In this document: positions 18,817 through 27,512 of the stretch, piece after piece
Numbering within the stretch: position 1 is the stretch's first letter
How the letters are laid out: every line of letters begins with the position of its first letter
NCBI RefSeq assembly: GCF_004340685.1
Contig: NZ_SLUN01000016.1
Coordinates: 59,919 to 123,918, forward strand
Length of the DNA: 64,000 nucleotides
Source of the DNA: Hydrogenispora ethanolica
GTDB taxonomy: Bacteria > Bacillota > UBA4882 > UBA8346
Direction of reading: 5' to 3'
Translations under genes and position numbers: made by a program
Notes under the pieces: generated by a model
What the model saw: the letters and a program-made list of their open reading frames with translations, nothing else
What the model was told of the DNA's origin: nothing
Database searches by the model: none

Positions 18817-19938
18817 CTAACCTTCTTTCGTAAAGACCTGAATCTTTTCGGGCGCGATCGTCAGCCGGATCGTCTCGCCCTGGTCCACCCGGGCCTCCGG
18901 CCGTAGATCGATCCGGACGCCATTGGTAAAGCTGGCCGCCACCTGGCTGGTCTGGCCCAGGTATTCGACCACGTCGACCTGGCATTCCTGCTGGTTGGGG
19001 CCGTTTTCGCCCAGGGCGATGTCCTCGGGCCGGATGGCCGTGTAGACGGGTTGCCGCTTTTGGAAGGCCGCCATCAGGCCGGCCCGTTTGGCCTGGGCCG
19101 CCTCCGGCCCTAGCCGCGATGCCAGTTTGACGCCTTGGACGTTGAGCCGGACTTCCAGCTCCGCGCCGCCCTCGGTGATCGTTTCGATCTCGGCCGGCCA
19201 AATATTGCGGAAGCCCATGAAGTCGGCGACGAACAGGTTGGCCGGCTGCGAGTAGACCTCCTCCGGCGTGCCCACCTGCTGGATATGGCCGCTTTTCATC
19301 ACCACGATCCGGTCGGAGAGCGCCAAGGCTTCCTGTTGATCGTGGGTGACATAGATGGAGCTGATCTGGAGCCGGTTATGGATGGACTTGATCTCGTAGC
19401 GCATATCGATCCGCAGCTTGGCGTCGAGGTTGGACAGGGGTTCATCCAGCATCAGCAGGCGCGGCTCCATCACGATGCAGCGGGCGATGGCCACCCGTTG
19501 CTGCTCTCCCCCGGACATCTGGTTGGGGAATTTCTCCTCGTACCCTTCGAGGTGGACCATTTTCAACACGCTCTTGACCCGTTCCCGGATCACCTGCTTG
19601 TCGAGTTTCTTCAGTTCCAAGCCGAAAGCGATGTTATTGAAGACCGTCAGATGCGGGAAGAGCGCGTAGTTCTGAAAGACCATCCCAAATTCGCGTTTTT
19701 CCGGCGGCACGCTGTGCACCCCGTCATCGATGCATTCGTCGTCGATGAACATCGCGCCGCTAGTGATGGGGATGAGGCCGGCGATGCAATTCAGCGCGGT
19801 CGACTTGCCGCAGCCCGACGGTCCCAGGAAGGTGATGAACTGGCCTTTCTCCAGCGTCAGATTGAAATTATTCAGCGCTTGCTTGGGGCCGAATGACTTG
19901 CAGACATTTTTGATGGTAAAGGTTTTAAAATCCCTCAT
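18817..19938 (-). CDS. ABC transporter ATP-binding protein, PotA-like
   Basis: Cytoplasmic ATPase of the importer. About 373 residues: Walker A GPSGCGKST, Q-loop MVFQNYALFPHLTVFNNI, signature MSGGEQQRVAIARCI, Walker B RLLMLDEPLSNLDAKLR, H-loop YVTHDQQEA, then a C-terminal TOBE regulatory domain (about 285-370). The start at 19938 (MRDFKTF) is preferred to an ATG at 19968 since GGTGAT lies at usable distance, but the longer form cannot be excluded. It is separated from the binding-protein gene by a gap containing two strong stem-loops. Confidence 0.93.
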   Translation of the reverse strand: MRDFKTFTIKNVCKSFGPKQALNNFNLTLEKGQFITFLGPSGCGKSTALNCIAGLIPITSGAMFIDDECIDDGVHSVPPEKREFGMVFQNYALFPHLTVFNNIAFGLELKKLDKQVIRERVKSVLKMVHLEGYEEKFPNQMSGGEQQRVAIARCIVMEPRLLMLDEPLSNLDAKLRIDMRYEIKSIHNRLQISSIYVTHDQQEALALSDRIVVMKSGHIQQVGTPEEVYSQPANLFVADFMGFRNIWPAEIETITEGGAELEVRLNVQGVKLASRLGPEAAQAKRAGLMAAFQKRQPVYTAIRPEDIALGENGPNQQECQVDVVEYLGQTSQVAASFTNGVRIDLRPEARVDQGETIRLTIAPEKIQVFTKEG

Positions 19939-19977
19939 ATGCTTATCACCGTCACCGTTCTTTTTCATTTTGTTGCC

Positions 19978-20085
19978 GCATTTTGCGAAAGCCTTGACGG
20001 ATTTGGAGCGAAAAGCGCGAACAAAGCCGTTTATGCTTTCGCAAAATGCTATTACGATGAAGAGACGTCTGGCAACGTCTCTTCA
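19978..20085 (-). promoter_or_regulatory. Two stem-loops between binding-protein and ATPase genes
   Basis: Stem 1: TGAAGAGACGT/ACGTCTCTTCA (20058-20068 with 20075-20085), 11 perfect pairs. Stem 2: GCATTTTGCGAAAGC with its complement (19978-19992 with 20035-20049), 15 perfect pairs around 42 nt. Neither is followed by a T run, so they are more likely mRNA-stabilising or attenuating structures that leave the binding protein in excess over the membrane components, a known arrangement in ABC operons (inference here). Confidence 0.55.
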
Positions 20086-20106
20086 CCGCATTACCCGTGG
20101 CAGGAC

Positions 20107-21267
20107 TTACTTTTTAATCTTGGAGCCGACCAGGCGGTCCCACATGTCCATCGCTTCCACCATCGGTTTGGAATCCAGTTGCGTGGCGGACGGGAAGGAT
20201 TTGATGGCCTTCTCATACTCGGGCCGCATGGCCGCCTTCACCTTGTCCTGGCTCTCCTTGGGGGCCATGTTGATGGTGACGCCCTTGATGGCCGGACCGG
20301 GATAGAAGTAGCCGCTGTCATAGGTGACGGCTTGATTCTGGGGTTTCATCAGGAAGGCCATCAATTCCAGGGTGGCCTTCTTGCGGGCGTCGTCGAGCCC
20401 TTTCGGGATGCACATGAAGTGGGCGTCCGTCACCCAGGTGGTCTTCTTTAGGAAGAAGCCCTTGTAGGTCTGGGGAATGACTTCGAGGATCCGTTGGTTC
20501 ATGTCCCAGCCCAGGTGGCTGGCGACCATCCAGCGGGTGCCCTCGCCCAACTCTTTGAAGGTGATGGCGGTTCCGGTCGGATAATAATCGATGTATTGAT
20601 CCAGTTCCTTCAGGAACTTCCAGGTCTTATCCCAGGTCTTGGGGTCTTTTGGATTCTTGTCGCCCAGAATGTAAGGGAGCCCTTGCAGGAAGGCGCGGCC
20701 CGGGCCGGAGTTGGCCGGCCTGGCGTAGAAGAATTTGCCGGGGTTGGCTTTGCACCATTCCAGCAATTCCTGGGGCGTGGTCGGAACCTTCTTCACTTTG
20801 TCCGGGTTATAGGTGAACATCGGGCCGCCGGGGCAGTACACATAGGTGATGCCGAACCCTTCGAACAAGTCGTAGGCTTGTTTGGCGCCCGGCAGATAAT
20901 TTTTCTCCAGGTTCGGGAAGTACTCTTTATAGGCGGGCATCAATTTCTCCCACAGCTTCATCTCGACTCCGGAAGCCATCGCGTCGTAACCGGTCAGCAC
21001 CAGAGTGGTGTCGAGGTTGCCGGCGAGTTGCTGGGCCTTGATCTTGGCCGGCAGCTCGGGAGCGGTCGCCTTGATAAACTCAATGTCCGAAACCAGTTGG
21101 GGATTGAGCGCCTTAAAGGCGTCGATGGCCGGCTTGGAAAGCTGCAGGTTGCCGGCAACGTCGATGATGCTCAGCTTGACCGGTTTCTCGGCGCCGAAGC
21201 CCACCGAGAAGATGCTGAACACGGTCACGATCACCAAAAAGAGGCTTAGAAACTTCAATCTTTTCAC
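20107..21267 (-). CDS. ABC transporter substrate-binding protein, PotD/YnjB-like
   Basis: Extracytoplasmic receptor of the importer encoded downstream. 386 residues with signal peptide (MKRLKFLSLFLVIVTVFSIFS then VGFGA) and the SBP family 1/13 fold; segments such as TGYDAMASGVEMKLWEKL and DAHFMCIPKGLDD resemble PotD and YnjB-type proteins. It starts with GTG behind GGGGAGG. First gene of its operon, 457 bp after the response regulator that ends in the same direction. The ligand cannot be read from the sequence. Confidence 0.88.
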   Translation of the reverse strand: MKRLKFLSLFLVIVTVFSIFSVGFGAEKPVKLSIIDVAGNLQLSKPAIDAFKALNPQLVSDIEFIKATAPELPAKIKAQQLAGNLDTTLVLTGYDAMASGVEMKLWEKLMPAYKEYFPNLEKNYLPGAKQAYDLFEGFGITYVYCPGGPMFTYNPDKVKKVPTTPQELLEWCKANPGKFFYARPANSGPGRAFLQGLPYILGDKNPKDPKTWDKTWKFLKELDQYIDYYPTGTAITFKELGEGTRWMVASHLGWDMNQRILEVIPQTYKGFFLKKTTWVTDAHFMCIPKGLDDARKKATLELMAFLMKPQNQAVTYDSGYFYPGPAIKGVTINMAPKESQDKVKAAMRPEYEKAIKSFPSATQLDSKPMVEAMDMWDRLVGSKIKK

Positions 21268-21365
21268 TTGGACTACCTCCCCTTATTTTTATAGAAGCTC
21301 GCGCTTCTTTCCATGAGTTAAAAATACCAGGAGCGGCGGACTCTTACCTCTATACAAAGTTGTCA

Positions 21366-21374
21366 ATTATAGCA
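21366..21374 (-). promoter_or_regulatory. Extended -10 promoter of the PotABCD-like operon
   Basis: Minus-strand TGCTATAAT, an extended -10 element, about 100 bp before the binding-protein start. No good -35 is seen, as is common with the TGN extension, or where an activator such as the neighbouring YesN-type regulator is needed. Confidence 0.45.
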
Positions 21375-21446
21375 CAATCTTGTAATGGAAACGAAATGAA
21401 ACCGTAACTCATTTTTAAAAAGGAGAAATGCGCCGAAAGCTGCGGG

Positions 21447-21719
21447 CGGGATCGGAGTAGCGCGCGGCGGAGCTGGAAACGCCGCCGCAAGAGGGTGAAA
21501 AGGCACGGGAAGGGCCGCCGGCCGGTTTGGCGGAACCGTCAGAGCGTTCTCCAGGCCGTCCAAACCCTTCAGAAGGTCTGCCGGAAACTTTAGCGGAAGC
21601 TCCCTCCCCTGGGGCGGGACCGCAAAAGGAAGGAGCGGAACCGCCAAGCGGCGGAGCCGGGTTGCCGGCGGGCGGCGCGGCCCGGCGGGACGATTCGGCG
21701 GAGGTTACCTGCGATGGGG
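21447..21719 (-). repeat. 21-bp-period tandem array 2 (13 degenerate units)
   Basis: Thirteen 21-bp units start 5 bp after the response-regulator stop and read in the same direction. Most units end in TTCCG, CCCG or CCTT and many carry TTGGCGGTTCCG-like cores (for example at 21636-21656 and 21531-21551 on the minus strand). On the plus strand one frame translates as heptads such as EPPSGGA GLPAGGA. No gene is apparent. The core is shared with arrays 1, 3 and 4. Confidence 0.75.
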
Positions 21720-21724
21720 CTGGC

Positions 21725-23326
21725 TTAATGCCCCAGCGGATTGGCCTTGTACTCGGTCGGCGTCATGCCGCAGCTCTTCTTGAAGACCCGGGCGAAATAG
21801 TTGGGGTCGCGGTAGCCCACTTGGAAACAGGCGTCCTTGACGCTGCTCAAGGGGTCGGCCAGGATCAGCTTGGCCTGTTGGATGCGGAGGGCGGTCAGAT
21901 AGTCCAGAAAGGTGGCTCCCAATTCCTTCTTAAAAAGCTTGCTGAGGTAAAAGGGGCTGATCCGGATGGCCTCGGCTACCTCCTCCAGGGAGATCTCCTT
22001 GCTGAAATGCTCCTCCAGGTAAGCGACGGCCCGGGCCAGCAGGGCATTGGCGCGCGAGATTTTGAGCCGGTTGATCTCGCCGATCTTGGCCATCAGGAAC
22101 TGTTTGGCAAAAGCCTTGACCTCCCTGCCGCTCTCCTGGAGGAAGAGATCCCGGCGCAGCGCCACGGGGTCCGCCCCGAACTCGTTCAGATTGGCGTTGA
22201 GCCCGGCCTCGCGAAGCAGCGCCAGCAGCAGCTGGTAGCTGCGCTCCTTCAGTGCGTCGAGGCCGGCGCCGTCCAGGGAAAACCACTCCAGAATCTCCTC
22301 CAACAGTCGCAGCGCGGCTTCGGAATCGCCCTGGATCAGCTGCTCGCAGAGGGACCGTTCCTTATTAAAGGGATAGGCCTGGCCGGCTTCGCCCTTGTGA
22401 ATGTCGCCGTAGCTGTTCAGCGCGCCCGGCGCCGGTTCGTAGCGCAGCGCGAATTTGGCCTGCAGGAAGGAGGCGTAGATGCCCGCGCTGTCGCTGCAGA
22501 GATTGCCGATGCCCACGTTGACGGTGAGCTCCAGTTCCAGTTCGAGCGTTTCCTTGATGGCCGAGAGCAGCTCGACTCCGGCGAGCCGGGCTCCGTATTC
22601 GTCGAGCCCCGGGTCGAGCAGGAGCAGCAGGTCGATCTCCTGCCCCACCAAGCCGGTCAGGCAGTCGTAGCCCCGGTCGGCCAGGATGAGCTTGACCCGC
22701 TCCAAGGCGGTCTTGCGCCGGAGGGTCCACTCGATCCCCGCCCCTCCGCCCGGGGCACGGCCGTCGTCCAGAGCCAGCACGGCGAAGACGAAGGAATGGC
22801 TTTGCAGGTTGACCAGGCTGAAATACTCCCGGATCAGTTCCTCTTCGGCCTCGCCGCGGACGATCAGCAGCAGCAGCTCTTCCTTTAAAAACTGCGTCAC
22901 TTGGCGCAGCCGCTCCGCCATCTCCTCCTCCTGGCGCTGGCGGGTCCGGTGATCGTCGATGATGCCGGTCACTTTGCGCAGCACCGCCACGATCTCGTCG
23001 GCCGGCGCCGGCTTGGTGATGTATTCGTCGGCCCGCAGCGAAACGGCGTCTTTGGCGTAATGGAAGTGGTGATAGGCGGAGATCACGATCAGCCGGCACT
23101 CCGGCAGCTCGGTCCGGATCCGGGCCGCCGCCTCCAGGCCGTTCAGGCCGGGCATCTTGATATCGAAGAAGATGACGTCGGGCCGGAATTCGAAGGCCTG
23201 CTTGACCGCTTCCCGGCCGTTGGCCGCCTCGCGCATCTCAAACACCGCGCCGAAATGCTCCCGCACGATAAAGCGGATGGCCTCCCGCTCCAGCGGCTCG
23301 TCATCGGCGATCAACAGTTTATACAT
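21725..23326 (-). CDS. YesN-type response regulator with AraC output domain
   Basis: Transcription factor of 533 residues: N-terminal receiver domain with phospho-acceptor Asp55 (VIFFDIKMPGLNG) and acidic pair DDE, a long middle region (about 140-420), and a C-terminal AraC pair of helix-turn-helix motifs (ISLEEVAEAIRISPFYLSKLFKKELG...CFQVGYRDPNYFARVFKK). It overlaps the histidine kinase gene by 16 bp, so they are co-translated. Probably activates the adjacent ABC importer operon, which has an activator-type promoter (inference). Confidence 0.93.
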   Translation of the reverse strand: MYKLLIADDEPLEREAIRFIVREHFGAVFEMREAANGREAVKQAFEFRPDVIFFDIKMPGLNGLEAAARIRTELPECRLIVISAYHHFHYAKDAVSLRADEYITKPAPADEIVAVLRKVTGIIDDHRTRQRQEEEMAERLRQVTQFLKEELLLLIVRGEAEEELIREYFSLVNLQSHSFVFAVLALDDGRAPGGGAGIEWTLRRKTALERVKLILADRGYDCLTGLVGQEIDLLLLLDPGLDEYGARLAGVELLSAIKETLELELELTVNVGIGNLCSDSAGIYASFLQAKFALRYEPAPGALNSYGDIHKGEAGQAYPFNKERSLCEQLIQGDSEAALRLLEEILEWFSLDGAGLDALKERSYQLLLALLREAGLNANLNEFGADPVALRRDLFLQESGREVKAFAKQFLMAKIGEINRLKISRANALLARAVAYLEEHFSKEISLEEVAEAIRISPFYLSKLFKKELGATFLDYLTALRIQQAKLILADPLSSVKDACFQVGYRDPNYFARVFKKSCGMTPTEYKANPLGH

Positions 23327-24861
23327 GCTGGGGCCTCCATTCGTCGCAATCTCAGGATGACCACGGTTCCCAGGTCCGGTTTGCTCCAGATGCGGAAGGC
23401 CCCCGCTTCCTTGCTGAAAAGCTCGATCCGCTCCTTCACGTTATTCAGGCCGATGCCGGTGGTATGCCCCTGGTGGCGGCCGGCCTCCCCTTCGCCGGTC
23501 AGGAGCTGGCGCAGCTTCGCGGGGGGAATGCCGGTGCCGTCATCGATGACCTTGATCAGGGTGACGCCGTCGCCCGCCGTGATCTTGACCCGTACCGCGC
23601 CGCCCCGCTCCTTGGGCTCCAGTCCGTGCACAATGGCGTTTTCGACCAGCGGCTGCAGGGTGAGGCGGGGGATGGTCACTTGGGCGATGTCGGCCCGGCA
23701 GACCAGGCTGAATTGGATCCGGTCGCCGAACCGGGTCTGCTGAATATTCAGATACTCCCGGACGATGGCCAGTTCCTCACCGAGCGGCACCTCCCGGTTG
23801 GCATGGCCCAGATTGTAGCGGAAGATCCGGGCCAAGGCCTCGATGAGCTCGGTGGTCTTGCGGGCCCGCTCGAACATGGCCAGCCGCATGATGGCGTTGA
23901 GCGTGTTGAAGAGGAAATGCGGGTTGATCTGGGACTGCAGGGCCAGGAACTTGGCCTCGGTCAACTGGTCGGAGATCTTGAGGTTCTTATACTCCTCTTC
24001 GTGCAGCTTCCGCTCCAGATCGGATTTGGAGGTGATCTCCTGGATCATCTGCTCGATGCTCTGGGCCATCTTGTTGAAGGCGACGGCCAGGATGTTGATG
24101 TCCTCCGAGAAGTCGAGCGGCAGTTTTTCGGTCTTGAAATTGCCTTTGGCGATATTGCTGGAGAAGTGGGCCAGCTTCCGCAGGGGCTCGGTAATGCTGC
24201 GCGAGAGGATCAGCACGCCGAGCAGGCTGAAGACGGTGATGCCGATCACCGAGCCCAGATTGAGCAGACGGATGAAGCCCACCCGCTGATTCAGCCGCTG
24301 GTGGTACCATTCTCCCTCGGTCAGCTTGGTGTCCAGCAATTGCTTGATGTAGCTCTCCAGATAGGTGGAGATGCTCTTGAGCGCCGCGTACTCGCTGGAA
24401 AAATCGGCGCTGCCCGGCTCGGCCTCCAGCAGCTGGGCCGCTTTCTCATCGTAAGCGGCGAGGCTGTTCCGGATCGACTTGCTCCAGAGGTATGTCTCCA
24501 GCGTGGCATTTTTGCTGTCGATCTCCAGGGCCAGGCGGTCCACCCGGCGCCGGTAGTCCAGAAAAGCATCCTTGGCGGCGCGGTCCCGGGTGGTGATATA
24601 CTCCTCCAGATAGTTCCGGCCCTGAACCAATTGCATCGATAAGCTGTTCACCCGGGTATAATCCCTGAGCATCGCGTTGAACTCATCCATCGCGATGTAC
24701 GCCCGGTAGTAGAAGTACAAATTCACCAGGCTGGTCATGACGATCAACGCGGTCATGAAAATGATCAGTTTGGTCCGGATCGATAGCTTTCTGACTTTAT
24801 CCCGCCAATTCCCGCCCGCCATGCTCTCCTCCCGGAGCTTATCCGCCTCCGTCCCGCTCAT
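23311..24861 (-). CDS. YesM-type sensor histidine kinase
   Basis: Membrane kinase of 516 residues: first span near residues 30-50, extracytoplasmic sensor region (about 50-200), second span (about 205-230), HAMP linker (SITEPLRKLAHFSSNIAKG), His-kinase domain with phospho-accepting His in LQSQINPHFLFNTLNAI, and HATPase (PLVENAIVHGLE, DDGTGIPP, GIGLNNVKERI). The start overlaps the DctP-like stop in an ATGA, favouring 24861 over an internal ATG at 24822. Partner of the response regulator that follows. Confidence 0.94.
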   Translation of the reverse strand: MSGTEADKLREESMAGGNWRDKVRKLSIRTKLIIFMTALIVMTSLVNLYFYYRAYIAMDEFNAMLRDYTRVNSLSMQLVQGRNYLEEYITTRDRAAKDAFLDYRRRVDRLALEIDSKNATLETYLWSKSIRNSLAAYDEKAAQLLEAEPGSADFSSEYAALKSISTYLESYIKQLLDTKLTEGEWYHQRLNQRVGFIRLLNLGSVIGITVFSLLGVLILSRSITEPLRKLAHFSSNIAKGNFKTEKLPLDFSEDINILAVAFNKMAQSIEQMIQEITSKSDLERKLHEEEYKNLKISDQLTEAKFLALQSQINPHFLFNTLNAIMRLAMFERARKTTELIEALARIFRYNLGHANREVPLGEELAIVREYLNIQQTRFGDRIQFSLVCRADIAQVTIPRLTLQPLVENAIVHGLEPKERGGAVRVKITAGDGVTLIKVIDDGTGIPPAKLRQLLTGEGEAGRHQGHTTGIGLNNVKERIELFSKEAGAFRIWSKPDLGTVVILRLRRMEAPACINC

Positions 24862-25913
24862 TCGGTGGCGCGGATCCGCTCGATCAAGCGTTTATATTCC
24901 CGACCATGGACCAGATATAGAGGTTCCACCGCTTTTTTGAACTTTTCCTTCTCGGCATCGGCCAGGTGAATTACGATCCCGCCCTTGCGGCGGACCTCCG
25001 CTTCCAGGTCGGCCTCCATGGCCGCCGAAGCCCGCCATTCCTTTTTCACCGAATCCCGGGCCGCGGCCCGGATCAGCGCTTGGTCGGCTTTACTCAGCCG
25101 CTCAAAGGCGGTCTTGTTGGCCATCAGCACTTCCGGCGTGCGGGTATGCGTATCCACGATATAATACTTGGCCAGCTGATAATGGCGGCCCGCGTAATAA
25201 CTGGCCCAATTGTTCTCGGCCCCGTCCACCTTTCCCAGCAGGAGCGCGTTATAGACCTCGCTGAAAGAGATCGGCACCGGCTCGGCCCCCAGGGACCGAA
25301 TCAGGTCCATATACAGCTTGCTCGGTTGCACCCGAATCCGCAAGCCGCGCATGTCGGCCACGGTGCGTACCGGCTTCTTTGTATAAAAGCTGCGGGCGGC
25401 CGAAGTATAGTAGGTCAGACCCACCAGATTCTTCTCGGCCAAACCCGCCAGCAATTCATCGCCGATCGGGCCGTAGAGCACTTTCCACAGGTGGTCGGCG
25501 TCCTTAAACAAATAGGGCAGAGACAGGACGCTCATCGGCCGGTAGACCAGGACCGCCCCATTGAGCCGGGCGAATTCGACCCCTCCGAATTGAACCTGTT
25601 CCATCACCGAAGTTTCATCGCCCAACTTGGCCCCGTAAGTGACCATGATCTTGATCCGGCCCCGGCTCCGTTCCTCCACCAAACGGGCAAACTCAAAATC
25701 GCCGATGGTGGCCGGGTAATCGGCAGGCATCGCCTCGGCCAGGCGGAAGACCCATTGGCCCGGGCCCGGCCGGGCGGACGGCCCGGCCGCAGCTGCTTGG
25801 TCATGCCCGGCGGCGCGGGAAGGCCCTCCGATCCTGCAGCCGGAGCCGAACCCTAATACCAGCGCCAACAGCAGCGGCAGCAGTCTTCGTGCGGAAAAGA
25901 GCACCGGCCTCAC
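24858..25913 (-). CDS. DctP-like TRAP-type solute-binding lipoprotein, probable sensor subunit
   Basis: Lipid-anchored extracytoplasmic binding protein of 351 residues. The N-terminus has a hydrophobic segment and lipobox-like GFGSGC. The core shows TRAP receptor motifs: MRGLRIRVQPSKLYMDLIRSLGAEPVPISFSEVYNALLLGKVDGAENNW, including the conserved Arg that clamps organic-acid ligands. No TRAP membrane subunits (DctQ/DctM) are encoded nearby; instead the gene is fused by a 4-bp overlap to the YesM/YesN pair. It therefore likely presents ligand to the kinase rather than to a transporter. GTG start at 25913; a GTG three codons later has a comparable ribosome site. Confidence 0.88.
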   Translation of the reverse strand: MRPVLFSARRLLPLLLALVLGFGSGCRIGGPSRAAGHDQAAAAGPSARPGPGQWVFRLAEAMPADYPATIGDFEFARLVEERSRGRIKIMVTYGAKLGDETSVMEQVQFGGVEFARLNGAVLVYRPMSVLSLPYLFKDADHLWKVLYGPIGDELLAGLAEKNLVGLTYYTSAARSFYTKKPVRTVADMRGLRIRVQPSKLYMDLIRSLGAEPVPISFSEVYNALLLGKVDGAENNWASYYAGRHYQLAKYYIVDTHTRTPEVLMANKTAFERLSKADQALIRAAARDSVKKEWRASAAMEADLEAEVRRKGGIVIHLADAEKEKFKKAVEPLYLVHGREYKRLIERIRATE

Positions 25914-26032
25914 TCCGTTTTTAACAAGATTGTAAAGATCTATTCATCTATTAGCGACATTGACCCCGATTCCTTCCGCAGCCGTTAAAAAAAAACGGAA
26001 TTATCCTGGCAGTTTCTGGAGGATTCTTTGGA

Positions 26033-26068
26033 CAAAAAACAAGACTCTGACTGATTTCAGTTCAGAGC
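26033..26068 (-). terminator. Terminator of the OmpA-family gene
   Basis: CTCTGA-CTGA pairs with TCAG-TCAGAG (one bulge), followed on the minus strand by a T-rich run, about 40 bp after the stop. Confidence 0.65.
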
Positions 26069-26107
26069 CTCGTTAGGTTTTCCGCAATCAAACGCCCCGG
26101 GACGGAA

Positions 26108-27295
26108 TTAAGGCCGCATCAACTGCCAGGCCTTATCCGGACTAAGCCGCTCTTCGCTATAGAGCAGATCGACCCGGCGGTTGTATGCCCAGGCGTCCGG
26201 ATCATGGCCGGTCCGGGCCGGCTGGGCTTCGCCGAAAGGATACCCGATCAGCCGGGTCCGGACGATTCCTTGGCGGATCAAATAACGTTTGACCGCTTCG
26301 ATCCGGGCCGCCGCCAGCTGCTGATTGTATCGCCGGTCGCCGCGTTCATCGGTATGACCGCCCAGAATCAGATAGCCTTGCGAATGCTGCCGCAGAAAAG
26401 CGGCGGCTTCTTCCAGGGCCGGCAGCTGATCGGCACGAAGCACCGTCTTGTTCAAGGCGAAAAAGACCGGTTTGAAGAGACGGTTGGCCGGCGAAGCAGC
26501 TCTTTCTTCCGTGCCGGGCGTCCCGGCCCCCGGCGACTCCGACGGTTCCGATTCTCCCTCCGCCCCATCGGCGGTCAGGGAAGGCGTTTGGCTCGCCGGT
26601 TCCGGCGCCGGATCCCGCAATTCAGGAATGCTTAAACTGGGTCTGACCGCAAAAGCCCCCCGGAATACGCTCTGCTGTCCGTCGTCCCCAACGACCTTCA
26701 GATCGTAAACTCCGGCCTCCAGCCCGATCAGATCAAACCGGCAAGTCAGAAGCGTGTCGGAGAGAACATGGACTTGGGCCGCGCCTCGGCTGGCCACGCC
26801 GTTCTCCAGGGTTACCGCAGTGCCGGGACGAAACCCCGCGCCAATCAGGGTAACCCCCACGGCGCTCTCGCCGGAACTCTCGCGTGGCGCCACCCCCGCC
26901 AGGCCGAGGGTGGGATTGGTAATGACAAAACCCCGCCGGATCAAGGTGGCGCGGCGGAATTTTATAAACAGAAACCGGTAATGATTGACGATTTCGACGT
27001 CCCAAGCGCCAATCGCTTTCTCGCGCAAGTCCAGAATGCCGATGATCTGGTCGCGTGCGGGACGCCGGAGACCCGTGGCCACGATATCGGGCTGGCCCTC
27101 CTTGAGCAACCGGATCTCCACTTCGGTCCCGAGCTTTTTGGCGTTGACCGCCAACTCGATCTGCGTATTGCTCCTGCCCTCGAAAGTAGAGAGCATGACC
27201 TCCTGCGGCCGGGACCAAAAGCCCTGGGCGGGCCGGCTGATGCCGCCGCTGATCAGGATGGCCAGGATGAACAGCGAAAGCAGCTTCTTTCTCAT
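26108..27295 (-). CDS. Secreted OmpA-family protein with IPT-like domain
   Basis: Envelope protein of 395 residues. Signal peptide (KKLLSLFILAILISGGISRPAQG), an N-terminal domain (about 30-130), an IPT/TIG-like beta-sandwich (about 135-225, VTLIGAGFRPGTAVTLENG), a low-complexity acidic/Pro linker (about 235-270), and a C-terminal OmpA domain with GHTDERGDRRYNQQLAAAR and YNRRVD, which in this family binds peptidoglycan diaminopimelate. The start at 27295 follows AAAGGAG. OmpA domains suggest a wall-bound or outer-membrane-bridging role. Located just downstream of a secreted beta-propeller gene but behind its own terminator boundary. Confidence 0.88.
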   Translation of the reverse strand: MRKKLLSLFILAILISGGISRPAQGFWSRPQEVMLSTFEGRSNTQIELAVNAKKLGTEVEIRLLKEGQPDIVATGLRRPARDQIIGILDLREKAIGAWDVEIVNHYRFLFIKFRRATLIRRGFVITNPTLGLAGVAPRESSGESAVGVTLIGAGFRPGTAVTLENGVASRGAAQVHVLSDTLLTCRFDLIGLEAGVYDLKVVGDDGQQSVFRGAFAVRPSLSIPELRDPAPEPASQTPSLTADGAEGESEPSESPGAGTPGTEERAASPANRLFKPVFFALNKTVLRADQLPALEEAAAFLRQHSQGYLILGGHTDERGDRRYNQQLAAARIEAVKRYLIRQGIVRTRLIGYPFGEAQPARTGHDPDAWAYNRRVDLLYSEERLSPDKAWQLMRP

Positions 27296-27363
27296 CCCAT
27301 CGACTCCTTTGCAACATTTTCCTCTCCCTTTCATTATTGCCAGCAATACCAGATCTTATAAAT

Positions 27364-27419
27364 AAAAAATCCTTTGGTTGCCCAAAGGAAAAACGAAGAA
27401 CCGGCGAAACCGCCGGTTC
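27364..27419 (-). terminator. Tandem terminators of the tectonin-like gene
   Basis: Two consecutive hairpins: GAACCGGCG/CGCCGGTTC (27398-27419) and TCCTTTGG/CCAAAGGA (27370-27389), the second followed on the minus strand by six T. They separate the tectonin-like gene from the OmpA gene. Confidence 0.75.
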
Positions 27420-27512
27420 CCTGCGATACTATGAACATCTGGAATCCCGTTCTCCATTCCATCCCGCAGTTGAGGATCGGAAATTCTGCGGGAATGGGTA
27501 AACTCCGATTTT

